The position numbers were made by a program, and so were the translations under genes. DNA of 34,564 bases from the NCBI GenBank assembly GCA_964343275.1, contig CAYFIY010000014.1, positions 1-34,564 of the forward strand, written 5' to 3'. Positions 15,855 to 24,707 of the stretch are shown piece by piece. The notes beneath the pieces were generated by a model. That model saw nothing but the letters and a program-made list of their open reading frames with translations. It had not been told where the DNA came from and ran no database searches. Within the stretch, counting starts at the first letter, position 1; each line of letters starts with the position of its first letter. This DNA is from Hadarchaeum sp964343275 (GTDB lineage: Archaea > Hadarchaeota > Hadarchaeia > Hadarchaeales > Hadarchaeaceae).

Positions 15855-15899
15855 GGGAGAATCTTCAGGAGCTGGTTTTTCCATTCAATCAAGGATTTA

Positions 15900-16187
15900 T
15901 TACTTTTTTATAGGGGATAAAAATTTTCGCTTTACAGCCCTGACAGTACCGGAGACTCCAAGTATCTTAATAGGCATTCCTCTCTCGATTATAGCAGTTC
16001 TTAGTCTATCCACTAGGCCGTGACTGCATATGAAGAGTCCTTTCTGCGTCTTGTCGTCGAAAATGATTGGGCTTAACTGTGGTCGATCGAACCCAAGGGA
16101 TTGGCGCAGAGAATATGCTGTCTCGTGAATATCTAGGTTTTTTGAGTTGATAACCTCAAAAGCAACGTACCTGCGTTTACGCCTCAT
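15900..16187 (-). CDS. rnp2: RNase P protein component 2 (Pop5)
   Basis: A 95-residue protein of the Rpp14/Pop5 family, a subunit of archaeal RNase P that binds the catalytic domain of its RNA with Rpp30. The N-terminal RKRRYVAFEV strand is the hallmark, followed by LRQSLGF, KGLFICSHGLVDRLRTAII and a final strand with SGTVRAVKRKF. It is somewhat shorter than usual. The ATG at 16187 overlaps the end of the COG1325 gene by 11 bases. The normally adjacent rpp30 (rnp3) gene is not present between them. Confidence 0.85.
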   Translation of the reverse strand: MRRKRRYVAFEVINSKNLDIHETAYSLRQSLGFDRPQLSPIIFDDKTQKGLFICSHGLVDRLRTAIIERGMPIKILGVSGTVRAVKRKFLSPIKK

Positions 16188-16632
16188 GTATACGATGTTC
16201 CTCTAAAAACTTTTCAACTAGAGGCACTGCTACTTCACGTTTAGCCGGAAAGGACAAAATCTTAAACATGAGGCGGACGGCATCGCCAATGTCGGTGAGA
16301 ACCAAGCTTCCGTTATTGGCAGCTGGCTTGTCGAATCTGAGATAAAAAAAACAGTTATCGTCTACTTTTTCCGGTGTCGTTTGAATCAATCTGTTTAGCT
16401 CCGCTGAAGGCAATCTCGAAAAAATACATTGCCAGACACCTTTCAGAACTTTCCTTTGATCGATCCTTGCTTCAAAAACAGAAATGGGATTGCCGTGATG
16501 ACCTTTTGTATTTGCCTTGACTACTTCTACCGATGAAGGTAAAATATTTCGCAGACAATAGAGTACTCGGCTTTCTTCTTCGGTAGCGTGAGTGTGGACT
16601 CTGATAACCACTCTTCTAAATGGTAATTCCAT
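16177..16632 (-). CDS. COG1325 RNA-binding protein (exosome-cluster type)
   Basis: This 151-residue protein resembles the archaeal COG1325/PF01877 family of putative RNA-binding proteins, which have an L5-like fold and are almost always encoded between eL15 and RNase P genes. Typical segments are the N-terminal VVIRVHTHATEEESRVLYCLRNILP, KGHHGNPISVFEARI and the later YLRFDKPAA. It follows eL15 by four bases and overlaps pop5. The function is not established experimentally as far as I know. Confidence 0.82.
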   Translation of the reverse strand: MELPFRRVVIRVHTHATEEESRVLYCLRNILPSSVEVVKANTKGHHGNPISVFEARIDQRKVLKGVWQCIFSRLPSAELNRLIQTTPEKVDDNCFFYLRFDKPAANNGSLVLTDIGDAVRLMFKILSFPAKREVAVPLVEKFLEEHRIHEA

Positions 16633-16636
16633 CGAC

Positions 16637-17176
16637 TCACTTTATTCTTCGTCGGGCCCGAACGCTAGGACGCATCCGCTCAGCGCCCTTACCCTTCCGC
16701 ATTATGCCCCTCGTCTTCTTGCCAGCACTTGTTAAACCCCTATGAACGCGTCCTCTGTGGGCTTTTCCTGCGATCCAGCCGAGCTGAGCATCGCTTCGAA
16801 CTACTGGATGGTTGGGATCCAACATTATGACTTCAAAATATTTTCGCGTTCCGTCTGCTGCAACCTGGTAAGAATTCAAAACATCCAAGTTTGGATACTT
16901 CCTAGCCGACCGCCCCTCTGCAATTAGCCGGATGCTCTTTTTGGGCACAATTTTAGAAACACCCATCCTCTTCGGTCTCCTACCAAGCGATGGTCTGATT
17001 TTTCGTCTCCCTCCCTTCCTGAGACGGATTCTAACCACCACGACTCCTTGCTTTGCCTTATATCCGAGCGTTCTTGCTTTTGCCAAATTAGAGGGCCTTC
17101 CGATACGTTTAACTGCAGATTCTTTGCGCCATTCGGCTAGGCGAGCTCGATTTATTTCGCTCATATGTCTATTCAA
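16637..17176 (-). CDS. rpl15e: Ribosomal protein eL15 with a shortened N-terminus
   Basis: This large-subunit protein is recognised by LAKARTLGYKAKQGVVVVR, the KGGRRKIRPS stretch, EGRSARKYPNLDVLNSY and HRGRVHRGLTSAGKKTRG. Archaeal eL15 normally starts with a YKYI-containing segment of roughly 15-20 residues ahead of the ERLxEWR helix. Here only about five residues precede MSEINRARLAEWR, and the upstream 2-hydroxyacid dehydrogenase gene leaves no room for more. I chose the TTG at 17176 because GAGGTG lies six bases upstream of it; GTG 17185 and ATG 17164 are alternatives. Confidence 0.93.
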   Translation of the reverse strand: MNRHMSEINRARLAEWRKESAVKRIGRPSNLAKARTLGYKAKQGVVVVRIRLRKGGRRKIRPSLGRRPKRMGVSKIVPKKSIRLIAEGRSARKYPNLDVLNSYQVAADGTRKYFEVIMLDPNHPVVRSDAQLGWIAGKAHRGRVHRGLTSAGKKTRGIMRKGKGAERMRPSVRARRRIK

Positions 17177-17190
17177 GCGCAACACCTCAT

Positions 17191-18099
17191 TTATTTTATT
17201 TCTTCCTTTATTTTCTTCGCTAAGAGCACAGCCGCCTCATGCTGAGCTTCACGGGTCGATGCACCGATATGGGGAGTTAACAATACATTTGAGAGCTTGA
17301 ACAGCTGGCTGTCAACCGGTGGTTCATGGGAATATACATCAAGACATGCGCCTGCAATCTTGCCACTGGTGAGAGCTTCCGCAAGTGCGTTTTCGTCCAC
17401 CAACTCGCCCCTTGAGGTGTTGATTAATACTGCCGTGGGTTTCATCATCTCGAACTCTCCTTTGCCGATTAGTTGTCTAGTTTCGTCTGTTAGAGGAAGA
17501 TGAATGGTCAAGTAGTCAGAATCACTGAGAATCTTTTGGAGGTTACAATACCGACAATTAACTTCATCTGAGAATGACAACACTTCTACGCAATCTTGGG
17601 CAATTAATTCCATTTTAAATGCCTTGGCTTTACGTCCTACTTCCCGTCCAATTTTTCCCGTTCCCAGTATTCCAAGTGTTTTGCCTCGCAGCTCGGTACC
17701 ATTTAAATCTGACTTAAACCATTCCCCTTGCTTCATGCTGGTGTCTGCTCGAGTTAGATTTCTAGCCCATGAGAGCATCATGCCAATTACTAGTTCAGCC
17801 ACAGCCTCGGTCGGCGCCTCCGGTGTATTTAAGATTTTTATTTCTCTGGATTTTGCCGACTCCACGTCGACGTTGTCAAGACCCGCTCCCGCCCTGGCTA
17901 TGATCTTTAATTTTTTTCCTGCGTCGATTACTTCCTTTGTCACCTTCGTGGCACTCCGCACTACAATCACTTCGTAATCGCCTACTTGTTTCAGCAACTC
18001 TGAGAGATCGAGACCAGTTGCGATATCTACTTCTGCTATTTCCTTGAGTAGCTTCACGCCGTCCTCGTGTATCTTGTCAGTTATAAGTATCTTTACCAA
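17191..18099 (-). CDS. D-isomer 2-hydroxyacid dehydrogenase (SerA-like)
   Basis: An NAD-dependent dehydrogenase of the D-3-phosphoglycerate dehydrogenase/glyoxylate reductase family. Numbered from the TTG at 18099, the nucleotide-binding GTGKIG begins near residue 146. The catalytic triad is Arg220 (NTSRGELVDE), Glu249 (SHEPP) and His267 (TPHIGAST). ARAGAGLDNVD and EAPTEAVAELV are further family segments. At 302 residues it lacks the C-terminal ACT domain found in many SerA proteins, as is common in archaea. The first 28 codons of the longer open frame do not look like this family, so the TTG is preferred. Phosphoserine production for serine and for SepRS is an attractive but unproven role. 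Confidence 0.88.
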   Translation of the reverse strand: MVKILITDKIHEDGVKLLKEIAEVDIATGLDLSELLKQVGDYEVIVVRSATKVTKEVIDAGKKLKIIARAGAGLDNVDVESAKSREIKILNTPEAPTEAVAELVIGMMLSWARNLTRADTSMKQGEWFKSDLNGTELRGKTLGILGTGKIGREVGRKAKAFKMELIAQDCVEVLSFSDEVNCRYCNLQKILSDSDYLTIHLPLTDETRQLIGKGEFEMMKPTAVLINTSRGELVDENALAEALTSGKIAGACLDVYSHEPPVDSQLFKLSNVLLTPHIGASTREAQHEAAVLLAKKIKEEIK

Positions 18100-18193
18100 T
18101 TTACCACAGCTTAGATTAGTCAACAACAAATTTATAGGCGTTTGGATATGATGGTCCCTGCTGGTTTCTAAACACTTCCCCATAATCCAAACA

Positions 18194-19396
18194 TCATCTT
18201 CCCTTGCTTGCGACTATCTTTATTACATCACCGTCTTTTAACTCGTATTCCTCGCCGAGCCTACGTTTAGTCTTGGCATCCATTCCAAAAAGGAAGGAGT
18301 TGCCAAGGTCGCTATGGATATTGTAAGCGAACTCTTTAATTGTTGTTCCTCTCGGTACCAGAAAAGCGTCAGGAAGAACGTTGCCGTTTTTGTCCGTGAG
18401 TTTACTCTCGTCGTCGACTGGGTAAACCACGATGAGTTTCAGGAGCTCGTATATTGCTCTGTCCACCACGTTTTGAACTCCCGTCGAGCCAAACTTTTTC
18501 AGCACTTCGGAAATTTTTTCCAGAGCTTTTTTCTGCTGTTCAGAAATTGATGCAGGTTTTAGTATACTGAACTTTGAGTCCCCAGGATTGTAGCTCAGAA
18601 TGCCTTTATCAACAGCACGCCTCAGTATCAACTCAGCCTCCGCACATGTAGGGACGACTATATAACCACGTTGCGTAATCCGCTCGATATTAGGGCCGGT
18701 AGTCGCGACGTCGGACTTGTTTGCCGCTATAATGATTGGCTTACTGAGCTTTCTAAGTTCGGATACCAATCTAAGCAAGTCATCGTCAGACCATTTTTCT
18801 GGATTGGATTGATCAATTTTAGTCAGTTTGAACACTTCAGCAACTTGGTGGTATTTCACTCCTAACCCACTGAGACGCTCGGATATCTCCTTGATAAGGT
18901 CGAGTTTTTCATATTTAGTCCTGCGGGCGAACTTGTCCCAGTCTCTGATAACTATCCCGCGGAGCCACATGGCTATTTCAACTTCAAGAAAATCGATGTC
19001 CTCTGTGGGGTCATATGAGCCAGGAGGGCATGGTTTTCCCTCTGAGTCAGTATCCCCGGCAGCGTCGATTATGTGAACTAACGCAGTTGCCATTCGGAGG
19101 TTGTCAAGGAATCGGTTTCCCAAACCACGCCCCATGTGAGCTCCTTCCACAAGCCCCGCAACATCGATGATCCTGACTGGAACATAGCGGGTGCCGTCGA
19201 CACACTTAGAATTCAGCGGATTACAGGTAAAATTGAAATCGCTGCATGGACATTTGCAACGTACATAAGTGACGCCTATATTTGCATCTATGGTTGTGAA
19301 TGGATACCCCGCAACAGGAGCATTCGCCAAGGTAACTGCATTGAAAAATGTTGTCTTCCCAGTATTGGGTTTTCCTACAAGTCCTAGTTCAAGCAT
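18194..19396 (-). CDS. OBG-family GTPase with TGS domain (Ygr210/YchF type)
   Basis: This roughly 400-residue GTPase has the P-loop GKPNTGKTTF, the PFTTIDANIGV switch region, DVAGLVEGAHMGRGLGNRFL (G3) and the NKSD G4 motif, followed by a C-terminal TGS domain (residues about 320-400, with PRGTTIKEFAYNIHSDLG). The four-cysteine insert CKCPC and the following FTCNPLNSKC after the switch region are characteristic of the archaeal Ygr210 subgroup. These proteins associate with ribosomes; their exact role is unclear. The ATG at 19396 begins MLELGLVG as in relatives; an in-frame GTG lies three codons upstream. Confidence 0.92.
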   Translation of the reverse strand: MLELGLVGKPNTGKTTFFNAVTLANAPVAGYPFTTIDANIGVTYVRCKCPCSDFNFTCNPLNSKCVDGTRYVPVRIIDVAGLVEGAHMGRGLGNRFLDNLRMATALVHIIDAAGDTDSEGKPCPPGSYDPTEDIDFLEVEIAMWLRGIVIRDWDKFARRTKYEKLDLIKEISERLSGLGVKYHQVAEVFKLTKIDQSNPEKWSDDDLLRLVSELRKLSKPIIIAANKSDVATTGPNIERITQRGYIVVPTCAEAELILRRAVDKGILSYNPGDSKFSILKPASISEQQKKALEKISEVLKKFGSTGVQNVVDRAIYELLKLIVVYPVDDESKLTDKNGNVLPDAFLVPRGTTIKEFAYNIHSDLGNSFLFGMDAKTKRRLGEEYELKDGDVIKIVASKGR

Positions 19397-19407
19397 TGTC
19401 GACACGT

Positions 19408-19740
19408 CTAAGAGCGTTCATAACAGCCTATCCTTCTGTGTTTACCAAAGCTACTTAGGCCGAGTTCTACTAGCTGAGATTTAAGCATCTTCGCGTAATT
19501 TCGCTCAATCTCATTCCTTCTCTCAAGGAAATCGATAATTTCAAGGGCTTGGTCCTTTGTTTGACATCTTCGAATAAAATCAACCGTCGTTGGTATGAAG
19601 CCACGCTTTGAGTGGGCCGTATTCTCCGCTTCTTTTGATGAACTCCGAATGGAATCTATCTTAATGGTTCCTCCGTCTCCAATCTCCTGGACCAACTTAG
19701 AACTATTGCGCCTCAAAATATTAGTGCGATGTTCTGCCAT
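19408..19740 (-). CDS. Small conserved archaeal protein (DUF2095-like)
   Basis: A 110-residue protein whose C-terminal half, VDFIRRCQTKDQALEIIDFL followed by ERRNEIERNYA and SQLVELGLSSFG, matches what I remember of the archaeal DUF2095 family. The N-terminal part is hydrophilic. The ATG at 19740 lies two bases after the stop of the GlmU-like gene, with GGAGTGAG ahead of it, so they are co-transcribed. Function is unknown, and the family call is from memory. Confidence 0.6.
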   Translation of the reverse strand: MAEHRTNILRRNSSKLVQEIGDGGTIKIDSIRSSSKEAENTAHSKRGFIPTTVDFIRRCQTKDQALEIIDFLERRNEIERNYAKMLKSQLVELGLSSFGKHRRIGCYERS

Positions 19741-19744
19741 TTGC

Positions 19745-21046
19745 TCACTCCGCACTCCCGGACCATTTGCGCTTCACCACTACGGGTCTCGTGATTGTGA
19801 GTGTGTTGGGCGGGACATCCGCGTAGACCACTGCCCCTGGCCCAACTGCTGCATTAGGACCTATCTTCACCCCGGGATTAATCATAGAATTTACGCCTGT
19901 CTTCACGTCGTCGGCAATTACAGTTCCGAGTTTCCTTCTTCCGGTATTTACAACCTTTCCACTGATCTTCATCTTAATTTGGGCCTCGTCCAGTCTGAGG
20001 TTAGCAATAGTGGTTCCTGCTCCCAAGTTACACCTGCTACCGATGATGCTGTCCCCGACGTATGAGAGGTGCGCTACGTTCGTGTGGTCCATGACAATGC
20101 TGTTTTTTATTTCGACCCCGTTACCCACCCTTACGTGGTTCCCGATACTTGTCGAGGGGCGGATGAAGCAGTTCGGCCCGATATCGCAACTGCTGCCGAC
20201 ATATGTTGGTCCCTCGATATATGACCCCGAACGTATCCTAGATCCCTCACCTATGTGAACGTTTGACTCGATATATACACCATGCTCTATTTTTCCTTTG
20301 ATCTCACCTTTTAGGTCTCTCAGAAAATACTCGTTAGCGATCAGGAGATCCCATGGCCTTCCGATGTCGGCCCAAAGCTCGAGCGGATAGGTTGATACTT
20401 TCCCGCCCTCGTCTATCATCATCTGTATTGAGGAGGTGAGTTCATACTCTCCACGCTTCGATTTCTTTGTGCGCTTTATGGCGTCGAAAATATCAGGATC
20501 AAAGATATAAATGCCCGCGTTAGCTAATTTATTTTTCACGTGTTTTGGTTTTTCTTTTATCTCGGTAACCATGTCCCTCTTGACGAACACGATGCCGAAC
20601 CGTTCGGGATCGTCGACCTTTATGGTGGCCATGAGGCATGAAAAATTTTCCTTCTTGCTCAGCTTCTTGTAATGGGTGATAAAGGCGTTCAGGGACTCTT
20701 GGTCAATTAGGGTATCTCCGTTCACAACCATGAAGTGATTTCCATGCACGAAGTCCTTACCCAAAGAGACTGCGTTAGCTGTCCCAAGAAGCCGTTTCTG
20801 GTCAAGATATTCCACTCTAACGCCATACTTTGAACCGTCTCCGTAGCGTTCCATTATTTGTTCTTTCCCAAAACCTACTACCATCGCAACTCTATCGACA
20901 CCTGCGTTTCGTAGCAAAGCTACTACGTGATCGAGCGCTGGCTTACCTGCCACCGATAGTAGGAACTTCGGTTTAGTGAAAGTTAGAGGGCGCATTCTGG
21001 TACCGAGGCCAGCCGCTAGGATGACCGCTTTCATCTCCATCAACAT
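19745..21046 (-). CDS. Bifunctional sugar-1-phosphate nucleotidylyl-/acetyltransferase (GlmU-like)
   Basis: This 433-residue enzyme has an N-terminal nucleotidyltransferase domain (LAAGLGTRMRPLT at the start, MVVNGDTLID, AGIYIFDP). The C-terminal left-handed beta-helix of hexapeptide repeats starts at about residue 245 (HIGEGSRIRSG, VGSSCDIGPNCFI, LGAGTTIANLR). It resembles archaeal enzymes that convert glucosamine-1-phosphate to UDP-GlcNAc and also accept glucose-1-phosphate. With GlmM at 22709 it covers the last steps of UDP-GlcNAc synthesis. Three in-frame ATGs occur at 21046, 21040 and 21034; a TATA box about 30 bases upstream of the first suggests a leaderless message. Confidence 0.92.
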   Translation of the reverse strand: MLMEMKAVILAAGLGTRMRPLTFTKPKFLLSVAGKPALDHVVALLRNAGVDRVAMVVGFGKEQIMERYGDGSKYGVRVEYLDQKRLLGTANAVSLGKDFVHGNHFMVVNGDTLIDQESLNAFITHYKKLSKKENFSCLMATIKVDDPERFGIVFVKRDMVTEIKEKPKHVKNKLANAGIYIFDPDIFDAIKRTKKSKRGEYELTSSIQMMIDEGGKVSTYPLELWADIGRPWDLLIANEYFLRDLKGEIKGKIEHGVYIESNVHIGEGSRIRSGSYIEGPTYVGSSCDIGPNCFIRPSTSIGNHVRVGNGVEIKNSIVMDHTNVAHLSYVGDSIIGSRCNLGAGTTIANLRLDEAQIKMKISGKVVNTGRRKLGTVIADDVKTGVNSMINPGVKIGPNAAVGPGAVVYADVPPNTLTITRPVVVKRKWSGSAE

Positions 21047-21073
21047 TATGGTTGTAGCTTAAGCTAATAAAAC

Positions 21074-21082
21074 ATTTATAAC
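21074..21082 (-). promoter_or_regulatory. TATA box of the GlmU-like gene
   Basis: On the minus strand the sequence GTTATAAATG, preceded by an A/T-rich TFB-recognition-like stretch, is centred about 32 bases upstream of the ATG at 21046. This is the expected position for transcription to start at or just before the start codon. Confidence 0.45.
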
Positions 21083-21182
21083 CAATTTTTTAGCTCTAGA
21101 TTTAAAATTTTTCGTAAAATTACTCCTTAATAAATAACCTCGTATCCAATTATAGACAGGAAAGTTGAATCTTGTTCATTAA

Positions 21183-21601
21183 CAAACCTTGGAAACCGTC
21201 GAAGCCGAAGAGCTGCAACTTTTGTTGAGAAACAAGGATAAATTCAATGAAGATCGCAGTTTCTGGGTGCGTGTTAAGCTCAGACAGAAGTCCGATATAA
21301 AATATAAGGATGATAACCAAGGGCACCAGATTGGGATTCATAATGGCCCAGAATGATCAAGACAGAACAAGAATGGTCTTAATGATCTGGAGATGTTATG
21401 GGCCACGCTGCGATTGATCTTGGTCTTGCACGATGATGGCAACGGAGGAAAGGAACTCGTGTTGGAGGACGAAATGCCAGTGGCTTAATGTCATAAATGG
21501 GGCACACGCTCAAATTCCCGAGAGGATCTCATCGATGCAGAATTGTGTTCTGCTCAATGTTGAGATTCGATGGGATTTTAAAGACCGCTAACCAGAAGAG
21601 C
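21183..21601 (+). pseudogene. Remnant of an unrecognised gene, broken by stops
   Basis: One plus-strand frame reads as protein from 21183: 55 codons from a TTG at 21189 (LETVEAEELQLLLRNKDKF, then SFWVRVKLRQKS) to a TGA at 21354-21356. It continues in the same frame for 43 codons (NGLNDLEMLWATLRL, HDDGNGGKELVLEDE) to a TAA at 21486-21488, then carries on with further stops towards 21600. Composition is that of a soluble charged protein. I do not recognise it. It lies directly upstream of, and co-directional with, the dehydrogenase at 21612. The rest of the 21047-21611 gap holds only the GlmU promoter. Confidence 0.4.
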
Positions 21602-21611
21602 TTGGGGTTGA

Positions 21612-22664
21612 ATGAATCTCACAATTGAGCAGGAGAAATTGATAATCCGAACCTTCCTACAGCAACTTGGAACGAGCGAGAAGGAATCTGAGGCAACTGC
21701 ACAAGTACTGACGGAGGGAGACCTTCGAGGCTTCTCGTCACATGGACTATTGCGCCTTCCATATATAGTGAGTGCCCTTAAACGAGGCACAATCATTGCC
21801 AAGGCAAAAGTTATGGTTGCGAAAGAGACTCCTTCTACAGCGCTTATAGACGGTGGACATGGTCTTGGTCATTATATTGCAATGTATGCGATGAAAACTG
21901 CGATGGAAAAGGCAAAAAAACAAGGGGCGGCTGTAGTTGGAGTTTTCAATTCAAACCACTTCGGCATTGCCGGGTACTATTCGGAAAAAGCAACAAGAGA
22001 AGGATTAATAGGAATAGTCACGACCACCACCGATGCCCTAGTTCATCCATGGGGAGGGGTTGAGCCTTTTTTGGGAACGAACGCCCTATCTATAGGCATT
22101 CCTTCCGAGACTCAGCCGATATTGCTTGACATGGCAATGAGCGTGGCGGCGCGTGGAAAGATGGTTGCGGCTGCTAAAAAGGGAAAATCCGTACCGGAGA
22201 GCTGGGCAATAGACCATGAAGGACATCCTACTACCGACCCGAGGAAGGCTTTGGAGGGCGCGCTGAGTCCATTCGGCGGGGTAAAGGGATATGGATTGGC
22301 ACTAGTTCTCGAAATCTTGGCAGGCCTACTCGTGGGTGCATCCGCAGGAAAAGAAGTAACCGGGACTCTTGAACCGGTAGAGGGTTTCTCCACCAAGGGC
22401 GACTTGATGATCGCAATAGACCCGGGAGCATTTGGACTTGCAAACGAGTTCAAAAGAAGGGTTCAGCGTTTCGTGACCCAAATAAAAGAATCACGTAGGG
22501 CTCCGGGTATGGAGGAGATACTAGTACCCGGTGAGCCCGAGTTCAGAACAAGGGAGAAGCGGCTCCGTGAAGGGATACCGATAGGAGATGAGATTTGGAC
22601 GGAAATTGTACAAACCGCCAAGCCGCTACAGGTCGATCTAAATAACATAATAAAAAAATCATGA
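21612..22664 (+). CDS. Malate/L-lactate/sulfolactate dehydrogenase family (Ldh_2)
   Basis: This 350-residue NAD(P)-dependent dehydrogenase belongs to the Ldh_2 family, a fold unrelated to classical malate dehydrogenases. Family marks are DLRGFSSHGLLRLPYIV near residue 40, the SNHFGIAGYYSEKA segment with a catalytic His, GTNALSIGIPS, LLDMAMSVAARGKM and GGVKGYGLALVLEILAG. Archaeal members include sulfolactate dehydrogenase (ComC) of coenzyme M synthesis, malate dehydrogenase and ureidoglycolate dehydrogenase, and the sequence alone does not decide between them. It is a single plus-strand gene between the UDP-GlcNAc genes. Confidence 0.88.
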   Translation: MNLTIEQEKLIIRTFLQQLGTSEKESEATAQVLTEGDLRGFSSHGLLRLPYIVSALKRGTIIAKAKVMVAKETPSTALIDGGHGLGHYIAMYAMKTAMEKAKKQGAAVVGVFNSNHFGIAGYYSEKATREGLIGIVTTTTDALVHPWGGVEPFLGTNALSIGIPSETQPILLDMAMSVAARGKMVAAAKKGKSVPESWAIDHEGHPTTDPRKALEGALSPFGGVKGYGLALVLEILAGLLVGASAGKEVTGTLEPVEGFSTKGDLMIAIDPGAFGLANEFKRRVQRFVTQIKESRRAPGMEEILVPGEPEFRTREKRLREGIPIGDEIWTEIVQTAKPLQVDLNNIIKKS

Positions 22665-22708
22665 ATTTTTAAGTTCACGAATAAAACAACACTAATGGTA
22701 AATGTTGC

Positions 22709-24070
22709 CTACCTTATGTAGTTTATAGCCTGTTTTGAGATTGTCACGGCTTTTTCGGCTATTTCGCTGGCTCGCTCATGTGTTCTCCCTTCCGCAGTAA
22801 TCCTTATGTAGGGCTCTGTCCCAGAGGGCCTGATAAGCACCCAACCGTCTTCGAGGTTGAGCTTGAACCCATCTATCTTCAGCGCGCCAATTGCTTCTCT
22901 GAACTCCATCTTCAACCTTTTCGGGATGATCTTCATGAACTTTGGCTTAAGCACAGTTGGGCAGGGTATTTTTTCCCTGTTCATATGGTAGTCTGGTAGC
23001 TGCTCAAGCAATTTTGAAATACGTTCACCTGAGGAGTTCATCAACTCCAAAACTTTTGCGGCACCCAATGGTCCATCCGGCGATATGTTCACGCTGGGGA
23101 ATATCCAAGCGCCACAAGGTTCTCCTCCAAAGACGGCATTTGTACGCTTGATTTCAGCCGCCACATTGACGTCCCCGACTCGTGTTCTGACTACTCTCCC
23201 TCCACGTCCGCACACAACCTCGTCGACGATGTTCGAAGCATCGACTGAGGTTACCACGATATTGTTATTGCCAGAAACTTGACTTGCTGCCACGAGAGCA
23301 AGAATTTTATCATCTGGTACAATTCTACCTGTTTCGTCCACCACTACCACCCTGTCGGCATCTCCATCATGGGCAATACCTAGATTCGAACCAGTTGACT
23401 TCACAACTCTACATAACTTAGCCAAGTTTTCGGGGCTAGGCTCTGGCAAACGTCCTGGGAATAGCCCATCAGGCCTGTAGTTCACCGAAGTTACTTCACA
23501 ACTTAGTTTTCTTAACAGGGTTGGGGTCGCCACAGATCCAGCCCCATTCCCACAATCGACTACAACCTTGTACTTCCGAGTTAGCTGGACAGACTTAGCG
23601 AGCACAGAGATGTATCCTGACAGGGAATCATGTTTCTCTTCCGTCCCCATCTTTTCCCATCCAACTCTTCGAAATCTCCTCAGGTAGTAAATCATCTCAA
23701 TTTCTTTTTCGGCTTTGGGAGAGTATGCCATTCCATTTTTTTCCCAGAACTTGATCCCGTTATATTCCGGTGGATTGTGCGACGCCGTGATCATGATGCC
23801 AGCCGTTGCTTTTGTAGACCTAACCGCGAAACTTAGCGCAGGCGTGGGGACAATACCCAAACGCTTTACATCGCACCCCCCGGAAAGCAATCCGGATATC
23901 AAGCAACTTTCTAGCATGTCACTCGAAGTCCGGGGATCCTTACCAACGATAACCGTTCCTAAATTACCCATGTGAGTGGCCAAAGCCGACCCTATGTCGA
24001 TTGCTAGTCTGGGGGTAATTTGTTTTCCTACCACGCCACGTACTCCTGAGGTTCCGAAGAGCTTCTTCAT
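22709..24070 (-). CDS. glmM: Phosphoglucosamine mutase (GlmM-type phosphohexomutase)
   Basis: This enzyme interconverts glucosamine-6- and -1-phosphate. From the ATG at 24070 it begins MKKLFGTSGVRG, the standard start of the family. The phosphoserine loop is TASHNPPEYNG with Ser97, the metal loop is DGDADR, the sugar-binding GGEPCG follows, and the phosphate-binding RPSGTEPYIRI closes domain four. The 453-residue length is typical. Upstream codons to 24133 do not fit the family and overlap eS1. It lies 22 bases after eS1 and probably shares its transcript. Archaeal members can also act on glucose or mannose phosphates. Confidence 0.93.
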   Translation of the reverse strand: MKKLFGTSGVRGVVGKQITPRLAIDIGSALATHMGNLGTVIVGKDPRTSSDMLESCLISGLLSGGCDVKRLGIVPTPALSFAVRSTKATAGIMITASHNPPEYNGIKFWEKNGMAYSPKAEKEIEMIYYLRRFRRVGWEKMGTEEKHDSLSGYISVLAKSVQLTRKYKVVVDCGNGAGSVATPTLLRKLSCEVTSVNYRPDGLFPGRLPEPSPENLAKLCRVVKSTGSNLGIAHDGDADRVVVVDETGRIVPDDKILALVAASQVSGNNNIVVTSVDASNIVDEVVCGRGGRVVRTRVGDVNVAAEIKRTNAVFGGEPCGAWIFPSVNISPDGPLGAAKVLELMNSSGERISKLLEQLPDYHMNREKIPCPTVLKPKFMKIIPKRLKMEFREAIGALKIDGFKLNLEDGWVLIRPSGTEPYIRITAEGRTHERASEIAEKAVTISKQAINYIR

Positions 24071-24092
24071 TAAAACCCCCAAACTAATTGAA

Positions 24093-24707
24093 TCACTTGC
24101 TCTCAATACCACTTTGGGCTCGAGCCGCAACACTCAAGACCTTGCTCTTATAGACTTCTACCCTGCGAATCGGGGCATACCTCTTGGCTTCCTTGTAAAT
24201 GTCGGAAGAAAGCTTCCCAAGCACTGCCTCTTGGACAAATTGGTCCAACGTCAGCATCCCCGCTCTGGCTTCAATAACTTTCCGCATATCCTTCCGGATT
24301 GCCACCAATTTTGTGCTCTGCACACGCTTCAACGTCGTTACAATTGAGCTAACCCTCATTTTGTAACCATCGCTTGTGATCACGCTAGCGATGTCGTCAA
24401 CCATACCTGCTCTTCGCCTGATTTGGCTGCGGGTGTAATCGCGAGCCATCTCATGACCCATAAAGCTTGTCACGGCTTTTTTGTCCGCGACTTCGCTGAC
24501 TTGGAAATATAGCTTGATATGGGACTTTGAAAAATCATTTATAAGGTCACCCAAGGTGGTCTCGAAAACCCTACCCGGCAGTTGAGCTGGATCTGTGGTA
24601 AAAGTTTCACCTATACTTTGACCAGCGAACATCTGAGGAGCCATTACGTCATACCATTGCTTCTCTCGCCAGGTTTTTTTCAGTACGCGCTTCTTTTCTT
24701 CGACCAT
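24093..24707 (-). CDS. rps3ae: Ribosomal protein eS1 (S3Ae)
   Basis: A 204-residue small-subunit ribosomal protein. The N-terminal KKTWREKQWYDVMAP, the GETFTTDPAQLPGRVFE stretch, TLGDLINDFSKSHIKLYF and GHEMARDYTRSQIRRR are typical of archaeal eS1. The A of its ATG is the last base of the SerRS stop codon (TAATG), so the two genes are translationally coupled. The N-terminus is complete here, unlike those of eL15 and uS15 in this window. Confidence 0.95.
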   Translation of the reverse strand: MVEEKKRVLKKTWREKQWYDVMAPQMFAGQSIGETFTTDPAQLPGRVFETTLGDLINDFSKSHIKLYFQVSEVADKKAVTSFMGHEMARDYTRSQIRRRAGMVDDIASVITSDGYKMRVSSIVTTLKRVQSTKLVAIRKDMRKVIEARAGMLTLDQFVQEAVLGKLSSDIYKEAKRYAPIRRVEVYKSKVLSVAARAQSGIESK

